Of a stretch of 64,000 bases of DNA, positions 1-7,418 are shown in pieces. The notes under the pieces were generated by a model. The model worked only from the letters and a program-made list of their open reading frames with translations. It was not told the DNA's origin and ran no database searches. Origin of the DNA: Vitreoscilla massiliensis (GTDB lineage Bacteria; Pseudomonadota; Gammaproteobacteria; Burkholderiales; Neisseriaceae); the NCBI RefSeq assembly GCF_001457815.1, contig NZ_LN898217.1, forward strand, positions 1 through 64,000, written 5' to 3'. Position 1 is the stretch's first letter, and the number at the start of each line of letters is the position of its first letter. The translations under genes and the position numbers were made by a program.

Positions 1-65
1 TCGACTTGCATGTGTAAAGCATGCCGCCAGCGTTCAATCTGAGCCAGGATCAAACTCTTATGTTT
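1..65 (-). rRNA. rrs: 16S ribosomal RNA, 5' end (partial)
   Basis: The reverse strand reads from the first bases of the small-subunit rRNA through the universal AGAGTTTGATCCTGGCTCAG primer site and on to the ACATGCAAGTCGA segment. Only about the first 65 nt are inside the window; the gene runs off the left edge. The bases before the primer site (AAACATAAGAG) resemble Neisseriaceae 16S starts. The end at 65 was set by alignment with the E. coli 5' terminus from memory and could be off by a few bases. Confidence 0.97.
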
Positions 66-156
66 AATCTCTAAGCTAATATAACTTCTGGTCTGCTTCT
101 CAAAAGAAAAGAACGAGAAATGATTAATATCATATCTTGTCTTTACTTCTTTAGCA

Positions 157-180
157 GTGTGAGGCTTTTCGCACTCACAC
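157..180 (-). promoter_or_regulatory. rRNA leader hairpin
   Basis: A 7-bp perfect stem (GTGTGAG with CTCACAC) closes a 10-nt loop in the rRNA leader, just downstream of boxA in the direction of transcription. It may be part of the antitermination or processing leader. Function is inferred from position only. Confidence 0.45.
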
Positions 181-194
181 TTATCGGTAATCTG

Positions 195-207
195 TTTTTA
201 AAGAGCT
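195..207 (-). promoter_or_regulatory. boxA-like antitermination site of the rRNA leader
   Basis: The reverse strand reads AGCTCTTTAAAAA, close to the boxA consensus TGCTCTTTAACA used by the NusB/NusE antitermination complex. It lies 130 nt upstream of the 16S start, where rRNA leaders normally carry it. Confidence 0.65.
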
Positions 208-275
208 ATGCTACGACACTCAAAGAACCAACCGAAGCGGCTGTTTCGTTGCTGTGTCAGCAGCGAAGAAGCCGA

Positions 276-304
276 ATCTTACGCACATCTCGCCTACCCG
301 TCAA
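276..304 (-). promoter_or_regulatory. Probable rRNA operon promoter
   Basis: On the reverse strand TTGACG (304-299) is followed after exactly 17 nt by TAAGAT (281-276), a near-consensus sigma-70 promoter. It faces the 16S gene and lies about 70 nt upstream of boxA. The 50 bases upstream are rich in A and T, as in an UP element. The start site is not proven and a second promoter further upstream is possible. Confidence 0.55.
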
Positions 305-747
305 CACCCAATCAACAATATATTTACATGAAAATGAAAACCTGCTGATTTACTTGCGTTTTATAGGGAAATTATTTTAAGCAACCGGCCAGAAGCCTTG
401 TATTTACTGCATGAACACCGCTCAATAACAATGCAAAATTCGATAACCAGACCGAAAATAAATCCAATATTCCCCGATACAGCATCACAAACTGCTTTAG
501 CAATGTCTTCACATTCAACTTACAGGCCGCTTTAAGAACTAATATCTGTATATCTATATAGAATGGCTGTATTAAAACTGTATTTAGGACGATCCAAAAA
601 TTGCACTTGCCACCAAATGCAATAGCTACTGTTCAATGCTCTATCTATATAAAGACACACAGTATAGTTATAGTACAAACCCCACTGCTCATCATATATA
701 GACAGATATAGGTATTGATTCAGTAGTAACGCCAACACAATACAAAT
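305..747. other. Gene-free stretch between the rRNA promoter and olsA
   Basis: No credible gene. It holds the AT-rich region upstream of the rRNA promoter, a single DUS copy (TTACAGGCCGC, 520-530), and an AT-rich segment (about 540-715) in which TATCTATATA-like words recur in both orientations (near 549, 643 and 696). A minus-strand ORF at 532-801 is made by reading through the DUS pair at 748-775 and is not believable. Confidence 0.6.
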
Positions 748-775
748 GCGGCCTGTAAACTTATTTACAGGCCGC
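748..775. terminator. Inverted DUS pair downstream of olsA
   Basis: Perfect 12-bp arms GCGGCCTGTAAA and TTTACAGGCCGC with a 4-nt loop lie 25 nt past the olsA stop codon. Likely intrinsic terminator for the leftward olsBA transcript and a double uptake sequence. Confidence 0.75.
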
Positions 776-800
776 TTCTTTATATTATGTATATGTATCA

Positions 801-1610
801 CTATTGCGTCACCGTCTCAGCATACTCTGCCTGTATGGGGACGACTTGCTCTGCACATTGTGCCAAGCACTGGGCGATTTCTGATTGCGCACTGGCGCCC
901 AATTGCTGGCGGCTCATGCCAGTGCTGTCCAGTGCTGCCAAGATGTGTACTTCAGCCACCGATTGCGGCTGCTGTAATAAGGCCACCAAGGTTTGCCACA
1001 GACTGATATCGCCGTGGTAAGCCGGTGCGGGGTTTAAATCACCATTGGGCAATGGGTAACGCACACACAGTGCTTGTACTGGCACACCAGCGCTAATCGG
1101 CGCTTGAAACAAGCTGTGTTTAAACGGTTTGAGCTGATGGCCATCGGTAGAAGTGCCTTCGGGGAAAATGGCGATGTTGGCACCGGCCTGTAAGGCATTG
1201 CTGATGATATCGTTAGCGGCCAAGGCGGCAGCGCGGTTGCTGCGGCTGATGAAGATGGTATCGGAGCGCGCCACCAGCCAACCGATAACAGGCCAAGTTT
1301 GAATGTCGTCTTTGCCGACGAAACGCATCGGCTGTACCGCATTGATGGCGAAGATGTCCAACCACGACACATGATTGGAAACCCAAAAGCGGCCTGTATC
1401 TTTCGGTATCGCGGCAATGTCACCCACCACTTGCACGCGCATGCCGCACACGCCCAATAATTGTGCCGACCAATTTTGGATGCGGCGCTGTTTTTGTGCT
1501 GGGGTGCTGCGCCCAAAAAACAGTGCGATTTGGGTGCAACCTGACAACAAATGCCAACCCACGCGGCCCATGCGCCATGCCAGTAATAACTTATTGCCTG
1601 ATGTTGCCAT
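801..1610 (-). CDS. olsA: Lyso-ornithine lipid O-acyltransferase (PlsC family)
   Basis: A 269-residue acyltransferase of the 1-acylglycerol-3-phosphate family. The catalytic NHVSWLD motif (H80, D85) and the acyl-acceptor motif FPEGTS (149-154) are both present, with a hydrophobic N-terminal stretch around 18-32 that would attach it to the inner membrane. PlsC-family enzymes acylate either lysophosphatidate or lyso-ornithine lipid. The assignment to OlsA rests on the gene directly upstream, an OlsB-type N-acyltransferase that stops 4 nt before this start, so the two form one leftward operon. A general plsC cannot be fully excluded from sequence alone. Confidence 0.85.
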   Translation of the reverse strand: MATSGNKLLLAWRMGRVGWHLLSGCTQIALFFGRSTPAQKQRRIQNWSAQLLGVCGMRVQVVGDIAAIPKDTGRFWVSNHVSWLDIFAINAVQPMRFVGKDDIQTWPVIGWLVARSDTIFISRSNRAAALAANDIISNALQAGANIAIFPEGTSTDGHQLKPFKHSLFQAPISAGVPVQALCVRYPLPNGDLNPAPAYHGDISLWQTLVALLQQPQSVAEVHILAALDSTGMSRQQLGASAQSEIAQCLAQCAEQVVPIQAEYAETVTQ

Positions 1611-1614
1611 GGTC

Positions 1615-2364
1615 TTATTTCAAAAAGTGACGCGCATAGCGAGGATTGATGCGCGATATCGGCATCATCACCAACACATCGGCACTGTTAAAATCGGTGT
1701 CCCAATGCGGCTCGCCACAGATGTACGCACCGGCACGCACATAGCCTTTAATCAAAGCAGGAAGCTCGACTTCCAAGTCTTGTTGTAAGGCAGCTATCGG
1801 TAACGGGTTTTTCGGGAACACGCGGTATTCAGGCGGGGCGTAACACTGTTCTTGCAGGCGTCGGAACATGCTGGCGGCGCTGTGACCGCCGTCTTTCATG
1901 CACATGCTGCCGCAACCTATCATGTATTCCAAACCTTGTTGCTGCATGAATTGCATCAATCCCGCCCACAATAAGGTGATGGTACTGCCGGAGCGGTAGT
2001 CTTGGTGCACGCAGGCGCGACCGAGCTCTACCGTGTGTGGCAAGATGTGTTGCAAACGGCTTAAGTCAAACTCGCTGGCAGAATACCAACCGCCGACGGC
2101 GGCAGCGCCTTCGGCTGTCAACAAACGGTAACATCCGATGATGCGGTCGTTTTCGCGCTCGCGCACCAACAAGTGTTGGCAATGTTCATCGTATTTGTCC
2201 ACGTCCAAACCATTGTTGGACACGATATTGGCGCCCATCTCTTCGGCGAACACTTTGTAACGCAAGCGCTGTGCTTCTTCTATCTCAAACTCACTGCGCG
2301 CAAGCGACACGCTTAAACTACCACCTTGGATGTGAACGTGACTTTGGGATTGCAGTTGTAACAT
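1615..2364 (-). CDS. olsB: L-ornithine N-alpha-acyltransferase (OlsB, GNAT fold)
   Basis: A 249-residue protein of the acyl-ornithine (hemolysin-like) acyltransferase family. Family marks include LRYKVFAEEMG near residues 34-44, ELGRACVHQDYR near 116-127 and the conserved C-terminal aromatic segment. OlsB transfers a 3-hydroxyacyl chain from ACP to the alpha-amino group of ornithine, giving lyso-ornithine lipid, which OlsA then acylates. The ATG at 2364 is preceded by GGAG. Ornithine lipids are phosphorus-free membrane lipids, often made under phosphate limitation; no PhoB box was recognised upstream. Confidence 0.88.
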   Translation of the reverse strand: MLQLQSQSHVHIQGGSLSVSLARSEFEIEEAQRLRYKVFAEEMGANIVSNNGLDVDKYDEHCQHLLVRERENDRIIGCYRLLTAEGAAAVGGWYSASEFDLSRLQHILPHTVELGRACVHQDYRSGSTITLLWAGLMQFMQQQGLEYMIGCGSMCMKDGGHSAASMFRRLQEQCYAPPEYRVFPKNPLPIAALQQDLEVELPALIKGYVRAGAYICGEPHWDTDFNSADVLVMMPISRINPRYARHFLK

Positions 2365-2517
2365 TACTTTTCTCCGTGTTGAGTATGTTAAAGCACGATG
2401 CTGCTCACTCTACAAAGTGTGAATGACAAACATGTGTCAGCTGACAAAACATTGAAGCGCTGTGTTGCAGTGATATGACTTAAGACTACCAAGCTTGCTT
2501 TAAGTTTTTTACACAAT

Positions 2518-2552
2518 AAAAAGCGTCCTGTAAACCTTACAGGACGCTTTTT
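2518..2552 (-). terminator. Terminator of aroG made from a variant DUS pair
   Basis: Sixteen-base perfect arms AAAAAGCGTCCTGTAA and its complement enclose 3 nt, 26 nt past the aroG stop. Both arms carry GCGTCC in place of GCGGCC, so the change is compensated and the hairpin is preserved while the uptake word is altered. Confidence 0.8.
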
Positions 2553-2577
2553 GTGCAACTGTTTGCAATATGCGACT

Positions 2578-3645
2578 TTAAGCAGCGATGCGTGTTTTGA
2601 CTGCTTCTGCCAATTCTGCCAACAGCACTTCAGTATCGTCCCAACCGATGCACGCATCGGTAATGCTTTGGCCGTAGCACAATGGTTGACCTTCGACCAA
2701 ATCTTGGCGACCTTCAACCAAATGGCTCTCTATCATCACGCCCATCAAATTGCTTTCACCGGCTTTGATTTGCTCGGCCACATCGCGACCGACTTCCATT
2801 TGCAATTCGTATTTCTTGCGGCTGTTGGCATGGCTGCAATCGACCATCAATTTGGTGGCGACTTTGGCTTTGCTCAATTCGGCCACGGCGTTTTGAATGG
2901 ATTCACTGTCATAATTGGTGTTTTTGCTGCCACCGCGCAAAATCACGTGGCAATCAGGATTGCCGGCGGTGCGCACAATTGCTGAATGACCGCTTTTGGT
3001 CACCGACAAGAAATGGTGCGGATTGCTGGCTGCACCTATGGCATCAATGGCGATCTTCATATTGCCATCGGTACCGTTTTTAAAGCCTACTGGACAAGAC
3101 AAACCTGAGGCCAATTCACGGTGAACTTGGCTTTCAGTGGTGCGTGCACCAATCGCGCCCCAGCTGATTAAATCAGCATAGTATTGCGGCGTAATCATGT
3201 CCAAGAATTCGGTAGAGGCTGGGATGCCCATATTGTTCAATTGCAACAACAAATGGCGCGCTTGGCGCAAGCCGAAGTTGATGTCGAAAGAGCCATCCAA
3301 ATGTGGATCGTTAATCAAGCCTTTCCAACCGATGGTGGTGCGTGGTTTTTCAAAATACACCCGCATCACAATGACCAATTCTTTTTCGTATTTCTTTTTC
3401 AATGGCAACAAGCGCTCAGCATATTCCAAGGCAGCTTTGGGGTCGTGGATGGAGCAAGGGCCTACCACCACCAACAAGCGTTGGTCTTTGCCATGGATCA
3501 AATCTGAAATTTCAGCACGGGTATCGTGTACCAAAGTGCTGGCAGGTTCTGTTAATGGCAATTCGTATAAGTGGGCAATCGGCGGCAATAATTCTTTTAT
3601 TTCTTTGATTTTAACGTCGTCGGTATTTTTCATATTGATACTCAT
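2578..3645 (-). CDS. aroG: 3-deoxy-7-phosphoheptulonate synthase (class I DAHP synthase)
   Basis: Catalyses the first step of the shikimate pathway, condensing phosphoenolpyruvate with erythrose 4-phosphate to DAHP. The 355-residue product has class I features: KEIKELLPP near the N-terminus, the VVGPCSIHDP motif, RVYFEKPRTTIGWKG, and the C-terminal GQSITDACIGW. The open frame extends to a TTG at 3672, but the ATG at 3645 gives an N-terminus like Neisseria AroG; an ATG at 3633 is also possible. It is a monocistronic leftward gene. A 19-bp palindrome lies about 93 bp upstream (3738-3756). Which aromatic amino acid inhibits it cannot be told by eye. Confidence 0.93.
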   Translation of the reverse strand: MSINMKNTDDVKIKEIKELLPPIAHLYELPLTEPASTLVHDTRAEISDLIHGKDQRLLVVVGPCSIHDPKAALEYAERLLPLKKKYEKELVIVMRVYFEKPRTTIGWKGLINDPHLDGSFDINFGLRQARHLLLQLNNMGIPASTEFLDMITPQYYADLISWGAIGARTTESQVHRELASGLSCPVGFKNGTDGNMKIAIDAIGAASNPHHFLSVTKSGHSAIVRTAGNPDCHVILRGGSKNTNYDSESIQNAVAELSKAKVATKLMVDCSHANSRKKYELQMEVGRDVAEQIKAGESNLMGVMIESHLVEGRQDLVEGQPLCYGQSITDACIGWDDTEVLLAELAEAVKTRIAA

Positions 3646-3958
3646 GCAAAAACTCTGTTTCTCAAAAAGCAATTAAACTCGAATGAAGCTAGGCTAAACG
3701 CTTTGAAACCAAAAATCAAGCGCAATTACGGGCAACAATTGAAATTATATTTCAATACCGGCAATTTAAATAAGTTATATTAAAATTTAATTTCTTAAAA
3801 ATGAATTTATGACGAAATTTATTTCTTAAAATAAAATTTGGCTTCGTGTTAATGGCGCAAAATCTGTTGCCGTGCAGCAAAATGGCAAAATCACTGTGGT
3901 GTCGGCTGGTGGTGATTTGGATTACACTCTGTGTTTCATTTATTCCATTGAAAACACC
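3646..3958. other. AT-rich divergent intergenic region between aroG and murU
   Basis: Very AT-rich. It contains the palindrome at 3738-3756 and a direct repeat of AATTT-ATTTCTTAAAA type with copies starting near 3784 and 3815. It should hold both divergent promoters, but no convincing -35/-10 pair was settled on. No gene seen. Confidence 0.55.
3738..3756. promoter_or_regulatory. Palindromic operator candidate upstream of aroG
   Basis: ATTGAAAT and ATTTCAAT form perfect 8-bp arms around a 3-nt centre. Symmetry and length fit a dimeric repressor site. The binding protein is unknown. Confidence 0.45.
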
Positions 3959-4645
3959 ATGAAAGCAATGATATTGGCCGCCGGTCGTGGCGAACGCATG
4001 CGTCCTTTAACCGACACCACTCCCAAACCCTTATTACCCGTGGGGCGTGAACCTTTAATCGGTTGGCATTTGCGCCGTTTGCAACAAGCCGGTTTTACTG
4101 AGGTGGTGATTAACCACGCGTGGTTGGGTCAGCAAATCGAAGACGTGTTACAAGATGGCCGCGATTATGGTGTGCACATTGCCTATTCGCCTGAAGGCGC
4201 TCAAGGCTTGGAAACTGCCGGCGGCATCGCCACCGCTTTGCCGCTGCTTGGCGATGCGCCTTTTTTGGTCATCAATGGCGATGTGCTCACCGACATTGAT
4301 TTTGCCCAAGCGACTCGCATTGCAGCGCAAATGGCCACGAATAACGCTTTGGCACACCTGTGGTTGGTTAACAATCCCGATCACAATCCCAATGGTGATT
4401 TTGGCTTAGACGGCGAGCATGTTGTCAGCCATGCCGACACGCAATACACCTTCAGCGGTTGCGGCGTCTACCATCCAGCGCTGTTCCAACACACGCCCGC
4501 GCATCAAGCCGCCAAACTCGCGCCCTTATTGCGCACTGCCATGGCTGAACAGCAAGTCACTGGCCACAAACACACGGGCTTGTGGTTAGATGTGGGCACG
4601 GTTGAGCGTTTGCAACAGGCCAATGCACTGATGCAGCACGCTTAA
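3959..4645 (+). CDS. murU: N-acetylmuramate alpha-1-phosphate uridylyltransferase
   Basis: A 228-residue nucleotidyltransferase of the sugar-phosphate family with the MILAAGRGERMRPLTD signature at the N-terminus, then KPLLPVG and the metal-binding INGDVLTD segment. MurU makes UDP-MurNAc from UTP and MurNAc-1-phosphate in the cell-wall recycling route that bypasses MurA and confers fosfomycin tolerance in pseudomonads and Neisseria. The ATG at 3959 was chosen because the family signature begins there; the open frame extends further upstream without homology. In many genomes the kinase amgK is adjacent, but here it is not in the window. Confidence 0.88.
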   Translation: MKAMILAAGRGERMRPLTDTTPKPLLPVGREPLIGWHLRRLQQAGFTEVVINHAWLGQQIEDVLQDGRDYGVHIAYSPEGAQGLETAGGIATALPLLGDAPFLVINGDVLTDIDFAQATRIAAQMATNNALAHLWLVNNPDHNPNGDFGLDGEHVVSHADTQYTFSGCGVYHPALFQHTPAHQAAKLAPLLRTAMAEQQVTGHKHTGLWLDVGTVERLQQANALMQHA

Positions 4646-4662
4646 TCACTGAGTAAATCCCA

Positions 4663-4711
4663 TTTACAGGCCGCAGCAAGCATTACAGGCCGCGATTAAG
4701 CGGCCTGTAAA
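4663..4711. repeat. Three-copy DUS cluster including an everted pair
   Basis: Copies at 4663-4674 and 4682-4693 (TTACAGGCCGC sense) and 4700-4711 (GCGGCCTGTAAA). The last two form a hairpin with a 6-nt loop in everted order, the reverse of nearly all other pairs here. The hairpin lies between the convergent murU and ODP-like genes and may terminate both. Confidence 0.7.
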
Positions 4712-4724
4712 TTCAAATCACACA

Positions 4725-5492
4725 TCACAATACTTTAAAATCATCTTGGCTGAGTAAATCAATACCGCATTCCAAATCTTCTAACCAATCCAAGAAACGG
4801 TTGACCATTTCTTTGCCTTTGAACGAGGCGCCGTGTTGCGGCACAATCCATTCCACATCCAATTGGCGCACCATGTTCACCCAATAACGACAAGCTTTGT
4901 TGCCGCTCATATAGCGCTTGTGGAAACCCAACATGCCATTGTTGTGCAAGTGGTGGTCAAAATCGTCTATCGGTTTGCCCGCGGTTTCGGCATCAACCAA
5001 AGACGCACCGACGTCACCTGAGAACAGGATTTTGCTGATCGGATCGTAAACATGGAAATTGCCGACTGGATGCAAGAAATGCGCTGGCAACAAATGCAGC
5101 TCAGCACCTTGCAATTCCACCTTCATGCCTTGTGCCGGAATGCTGGTCAAACGGCCAGTGGTCGCGCCTTTCAAACAAAAATGCGGAATAAAGCGTTCCC
5201 ATTCTTTGGCAATCAACACATTCGCGTCGGTAATCAACAACCAACCATTGATGGAGGCGATGATGTCAGGGTCGGCGTGCGACGCGAACACATAGCGCGT
5301 GTGCGAAGGCAGGAAGTAATCGGAGATTTCCGCCAACAAATGTTTGTAAGTTAAATTACCACCGGGGTCGAGCAACATGCCATCGCCTTTGTGCACGATG
5401 GCAAATTGATTGGACTGTACACCTTCACCGGTAACCAAATCTGAAAAGGCGACACATTTGTGTTCACCGTCGTCGTATAAAACCACTGCCAT
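4725..5492 (-). CDS. ODP-like di-iron metallo-beta-lactamase-fold protein, copy 1
   Basis: A 255-residue stand-alone metallo-beta-lactamase domain of the flavodiiron/ODP type (oxygen-binding di-iron protein). The metal ligands are visible: HADPD at 72-76, H141 in HPVGN, D160 in FSGDVG and H220 in PQHG. There is no flavodoxin domain, so electrons would have to come from a separate partner. ODP homologues bind O2 or act in chemotaxis or oxygen detoxification, but no such partner is encoded nearby. It lies just downstream of a closely similar second copy and is cytoplasmic with no signal peptide. The role is inferred from fold only. Confidence 0.75.
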   Translation of the reverse strand: MAVVLYDDGEHKCVAFSDLVTGEGVQSNQFAIVHKGDGMLLDPGGNLTYKHLLAEISDYFLPSHTRYVFASHADPDIIASINGWLLITDANVLIAKEWERFIPHFCLKGATTGRLTSIPAQGMKVELQGAELHLLPAHFLHPVGNFHVYDPISKILFSGDVGASLVDAETAGKPIDDFDHHLHNNGMLGFHKRYMSGNKACRYWVNMVRQLDVEWIVPQHGASFKGKEMVNRFLDWLEDLECGIDLLSQDDFKVL

Positions 5493-5657
5493 GATGTGAC
5501 TCTTTCGATTATTGATTTTATGCTAGAGAGTGCTTTTATAACATAGGCATAATTACAAGTGTTTTGCTAATGTGAATTTGCTTGATATAGACTAAATAAT
5601 TCAGTAGTTTTCAACCGGTTTTGACAATAAAACCACATAGATACCGACACATAGCCA

Positions 5658-5709
5658 AACAGGCCGCTTGCCGCCCATGTGTGACACATCAGCGACAGCG
5701 GCCTGTAAA
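5658..5709. repeat. Everted DUS pair between the two ODP-like genes
   Basis: AACAGGCCGC (5658-5667) and GCGGCCTGTAAA (5698-5709) in everted order with a 30-nt loop. Placed directly after the upstream ODP-like gene; it could form a long hairpin but is a weaker terminator than the convergent pairs. Confidence 0.6.
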
Positions 5710-5718
5710 ACGGCAGGT

Positions 5719-6489
5719 TTATTTCAACAAGCGAAAATCGTCTTGGGTGATTAAATCTATGCCACATTCCAGCTCTTCAAACCAATCCAAGAAGCGATTG
5801 ACCATCTCTTTGCCCTTAAACGAAGCGCCATGTTGCGGCACGATCCACTCGATGTCCAATTGGCGCACCATGTTGACCCAATAACGACACGCCTTGTTGC
5901 CACTCATATAACGCTGGTGGAAACCCAACATGGAATTGTGGTGCAAATGGTGGTCGAAATCGGTCACGGTTTGCGCCGCTTCTTCAGCATCGACGATGGA
6001 CGCGCCCACGTCACCTGAAAACAGGATTTTGCTGATGGGGTCGTAAATGTGGAAATTGCCGACCGGATGCAAGAAATGCGCAGGAATGATTTGCAGCTCA
6101 CCGCCGTTCAAATCCAATTTCATGCCTTGCGGCGGGATGGTGACCATGCGCCCAACCGTCGCGCCTTTTAAACAGAAATGCGGGATAAAGCGTTCCCATT
6201 CTTCCGCAATCAACACTTCGGCATCGGTAATCAACAACCAACCATTGACCGAGGCGATGATGTCAGGATCGGGATGTGAGGCAAAAATATAGCGCGTGCG
6301 CGATGGCAAAAAATAATCGGAAATCTCTGCCAACAAATGTTTGTAAGTCAAATTGCCGCCGGGATCGAGCAATACTCCCTCGCCATTGTGAGAAATGGCA
6401 AATTGGTTGGCCTGTACCCCTTCGCCCGTCACCAAATCAGTGAATACCACACACTTATGTGTTCCATCGTCATACAACACCACCGCCAT
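5719..6489 (-). CDS. ODP-like di-iron metallo-beta-lactamase-fold protein, copy 2
   Basis: A 256-residue paralogue of the neighbouring ODP-like protein, similar over its whole length (same MAVVLYDDG start, HPDPD at the first metal motif, HPVGNFH, FSGDVGAS, PQHGASFKG). The start at 6489 is set by the shared N-terminus and by CGGAG upstream; an extended frame to 6612 lacks similarity. The pair arose by tandem duplication. Differences cluster in surface stretches such as residues 162-175, while all metal ligands are kept, so both copies are probably functional. Separate DUS hairpins and a 229-bp gap suggest independent transcription. Confidence 0.75.
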   Translation of the reverse strand: MAVVLYDDGTHKCVVFTDLVTGEGVQANQFAISHNGEGVLLDPGGNLTYKHLLAEISDYFLPSRTRYIFASHPDPDIIASVNGWLLITDAEVLIAEEWERFIPHFCLKGATVGRMVTIPPQGMKLDLNGGELQIIPAHFLHPVGNFHIYDPISKILFSGDVGASIVDAEEAAQTVTDFDHHLHHNSMLGFHQRYMSGNKACRYWVNMVRQLDIEWIVPQHGASFKGKEMVNRFLDWFEELECGIDLITQDDFRLLK

Positions 6490-6604
6490 GTTTATGCTCC
6501 GTTTCACAATTGATTGATTAATCACTGCATTGCGATGATTATGGCATAGGCGTTTGGGCTGCTGCGTGGGGATGGGGCAGAATCTGCACCCTTGTTGACA
6601 TAAA

Positions 6605-6635
6605 TTAAGCAAGCCGCAGATTCGGGCTTGCTTAA
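6605..6635 (-). terminator. Intrinsic terminator of the FKBP gene
   Basis: An 11-bp perfect stem TTAAGCAAGCC/GGCTTGCTTAA with a 9-nt loop lies just past the FKBP stop. It is one of the few terminators here not built from a DUS pair. Confidence 0.7.
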
Positions 6636-6662
6636 GTTTGTGACTTGTTTTTGTGGGCGAAT

Positions 6663-6986
6663 TTATGCCACAGACAACAACTCTACTTCAAACACCAAAG
6701 TGGCATTTTTGGGAATCACACCACCAACAGCGCGATTGCCATAAGCCAATTCAGGCGGGATGGTCAGTTTGCGTTTGCCGCCGACCTTCATGCCTTCTAT
6801 GCCTTGGTCCCAACCCTTAATCACTTGGCCTATGCCCAACACGATGGTCAATGGCTGTTTGCGGTCTAAGCTGGAATCGAATTTGGTGCCATCGGTTAAC
6901 CAACCGGTGTAATGCACAGTCACTTCTTTATTGGCCACGGCTTCAGCACCGGCGCCAACGCTCAAATCTTCTACTTGTAAACCCAT
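6663..6986 (-). CDS. FKBP-type peptidyl-prolyl cis-trans isomerase
   Basis: A 107-residue single-domain FKBP that covers the whole FK506-binding fold: VTVHYTGWLTDGTKFDSS, then IGQVIKGWDQGIEGMKVGGKRKLTIPPELAYG and the closing ATLVFEVELL strand. It catalyses cis-trans isomerisation of X-Pro bonds. No signal peptide from the ATG at 6986 (AAGAAAG upstream), so it is cytoplasmic; the longer open frame to 7028 is not needed. Similar short FKBPs are common in Neisseria. It ends in its own hairpin terminator. Confidence 0.93.
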   Translation of the reverse strand: MGLQVEDLSVGAGAEAVANKEVTVHYTGWLTDGTKFDSSLDRKQPLTIVLGIGQVIKGWDQGIEGMKVGGKRKLTIPPELAYGNRAVGGVIPKNATLVFEVELLSVA

Positions 6987-7047
6987 AGCGTTTCTTTCTT
7001 GGCAAAAGGCGAATGTACCACAAGCCAAGCGCCATCAGACTCAAGCT

Positions 7048-7302
7048 TTACAAACTGTGACCACAGCCAAACAGGGTTTTGGGTTTGTCATCGGCGAGCA
7101 AGGCGGCCTGTAAGCCACGTTTGGCACGGCGTTTGGCCTCTATGCCTTGCCAGATTTTTTCATGGAAATAGAATACGACGGTATTCACAATCGGCTCGAC
7201 CAATGCTACGGTACTGGAAATGCCGATGCTGCCTGTGAGCGCATAGGCAACGCTGAATGCCACACTGAAGTGCAAGATGGCAAAAGTCAGGGTTTTAATC
7301 AT
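7048..7302 (-). CDS. DUF2061 small membrane protein
   Basis: An 84-residue protein with two hydrophobic segments (about 5-24 and 28-46) followed by a basic tail. The pattern of a HFSVAF segment, then GSIGISSTVALVEPIVNTVVFYFHEKIW, matches the DUF2061 family, whose function is unknown. A GAGGT ribosome site precedes the ATG. A DUS copy (7103-7113) is embedded in the coding region near the C-terminus. A Fur-like box lies between this gene and the divergent dehydrogenase. Confidence 0.75.
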   Translation of the reverse strand: MIKTLTFAILHFSVAFSVAYALTGSIGISSTVALVEPIVNTVVFYFHEKIWQGIEAKRRAKRGLQAALLADDKPKTLFGCGHSL

Positions 7303-7344
7303 GTTATGACCTCTTTAAAACTGTTGGTGATTTCTATATACAAA

Positions 7345-7359
7345 TGATAACTATTATTA
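7345..7359. promoter_or_regulatory. Fur-like box between DUF2061 and dehydrogenase genes
   Basis: TGATAACTATTATTA matches 12 of the 14 informative positions of the 7-1-7 Fur consensus TGATAATnATTATCA. It lies in a larger interrupted palindrome at 7342-7364 (CAAATGATA ... TATTATTTG). The 116-bp divergent gap would let it act on either gene. Confidence 0.4.
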
Positions 7360-7418
7360 TTTGTATTTTCCAACAAAATTTACAAATCATGGAATTGGTT
7401 TTCTCTATAAGGACAAAT

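Noticed and set aside
532..801. 89-residue minus-strand ORF, and similar ORFs containing RPVN...FTGR
   Set aside because: The RPVN and TGR pieces are translations of inverted DUS pairs. No ribosome site, no homology.
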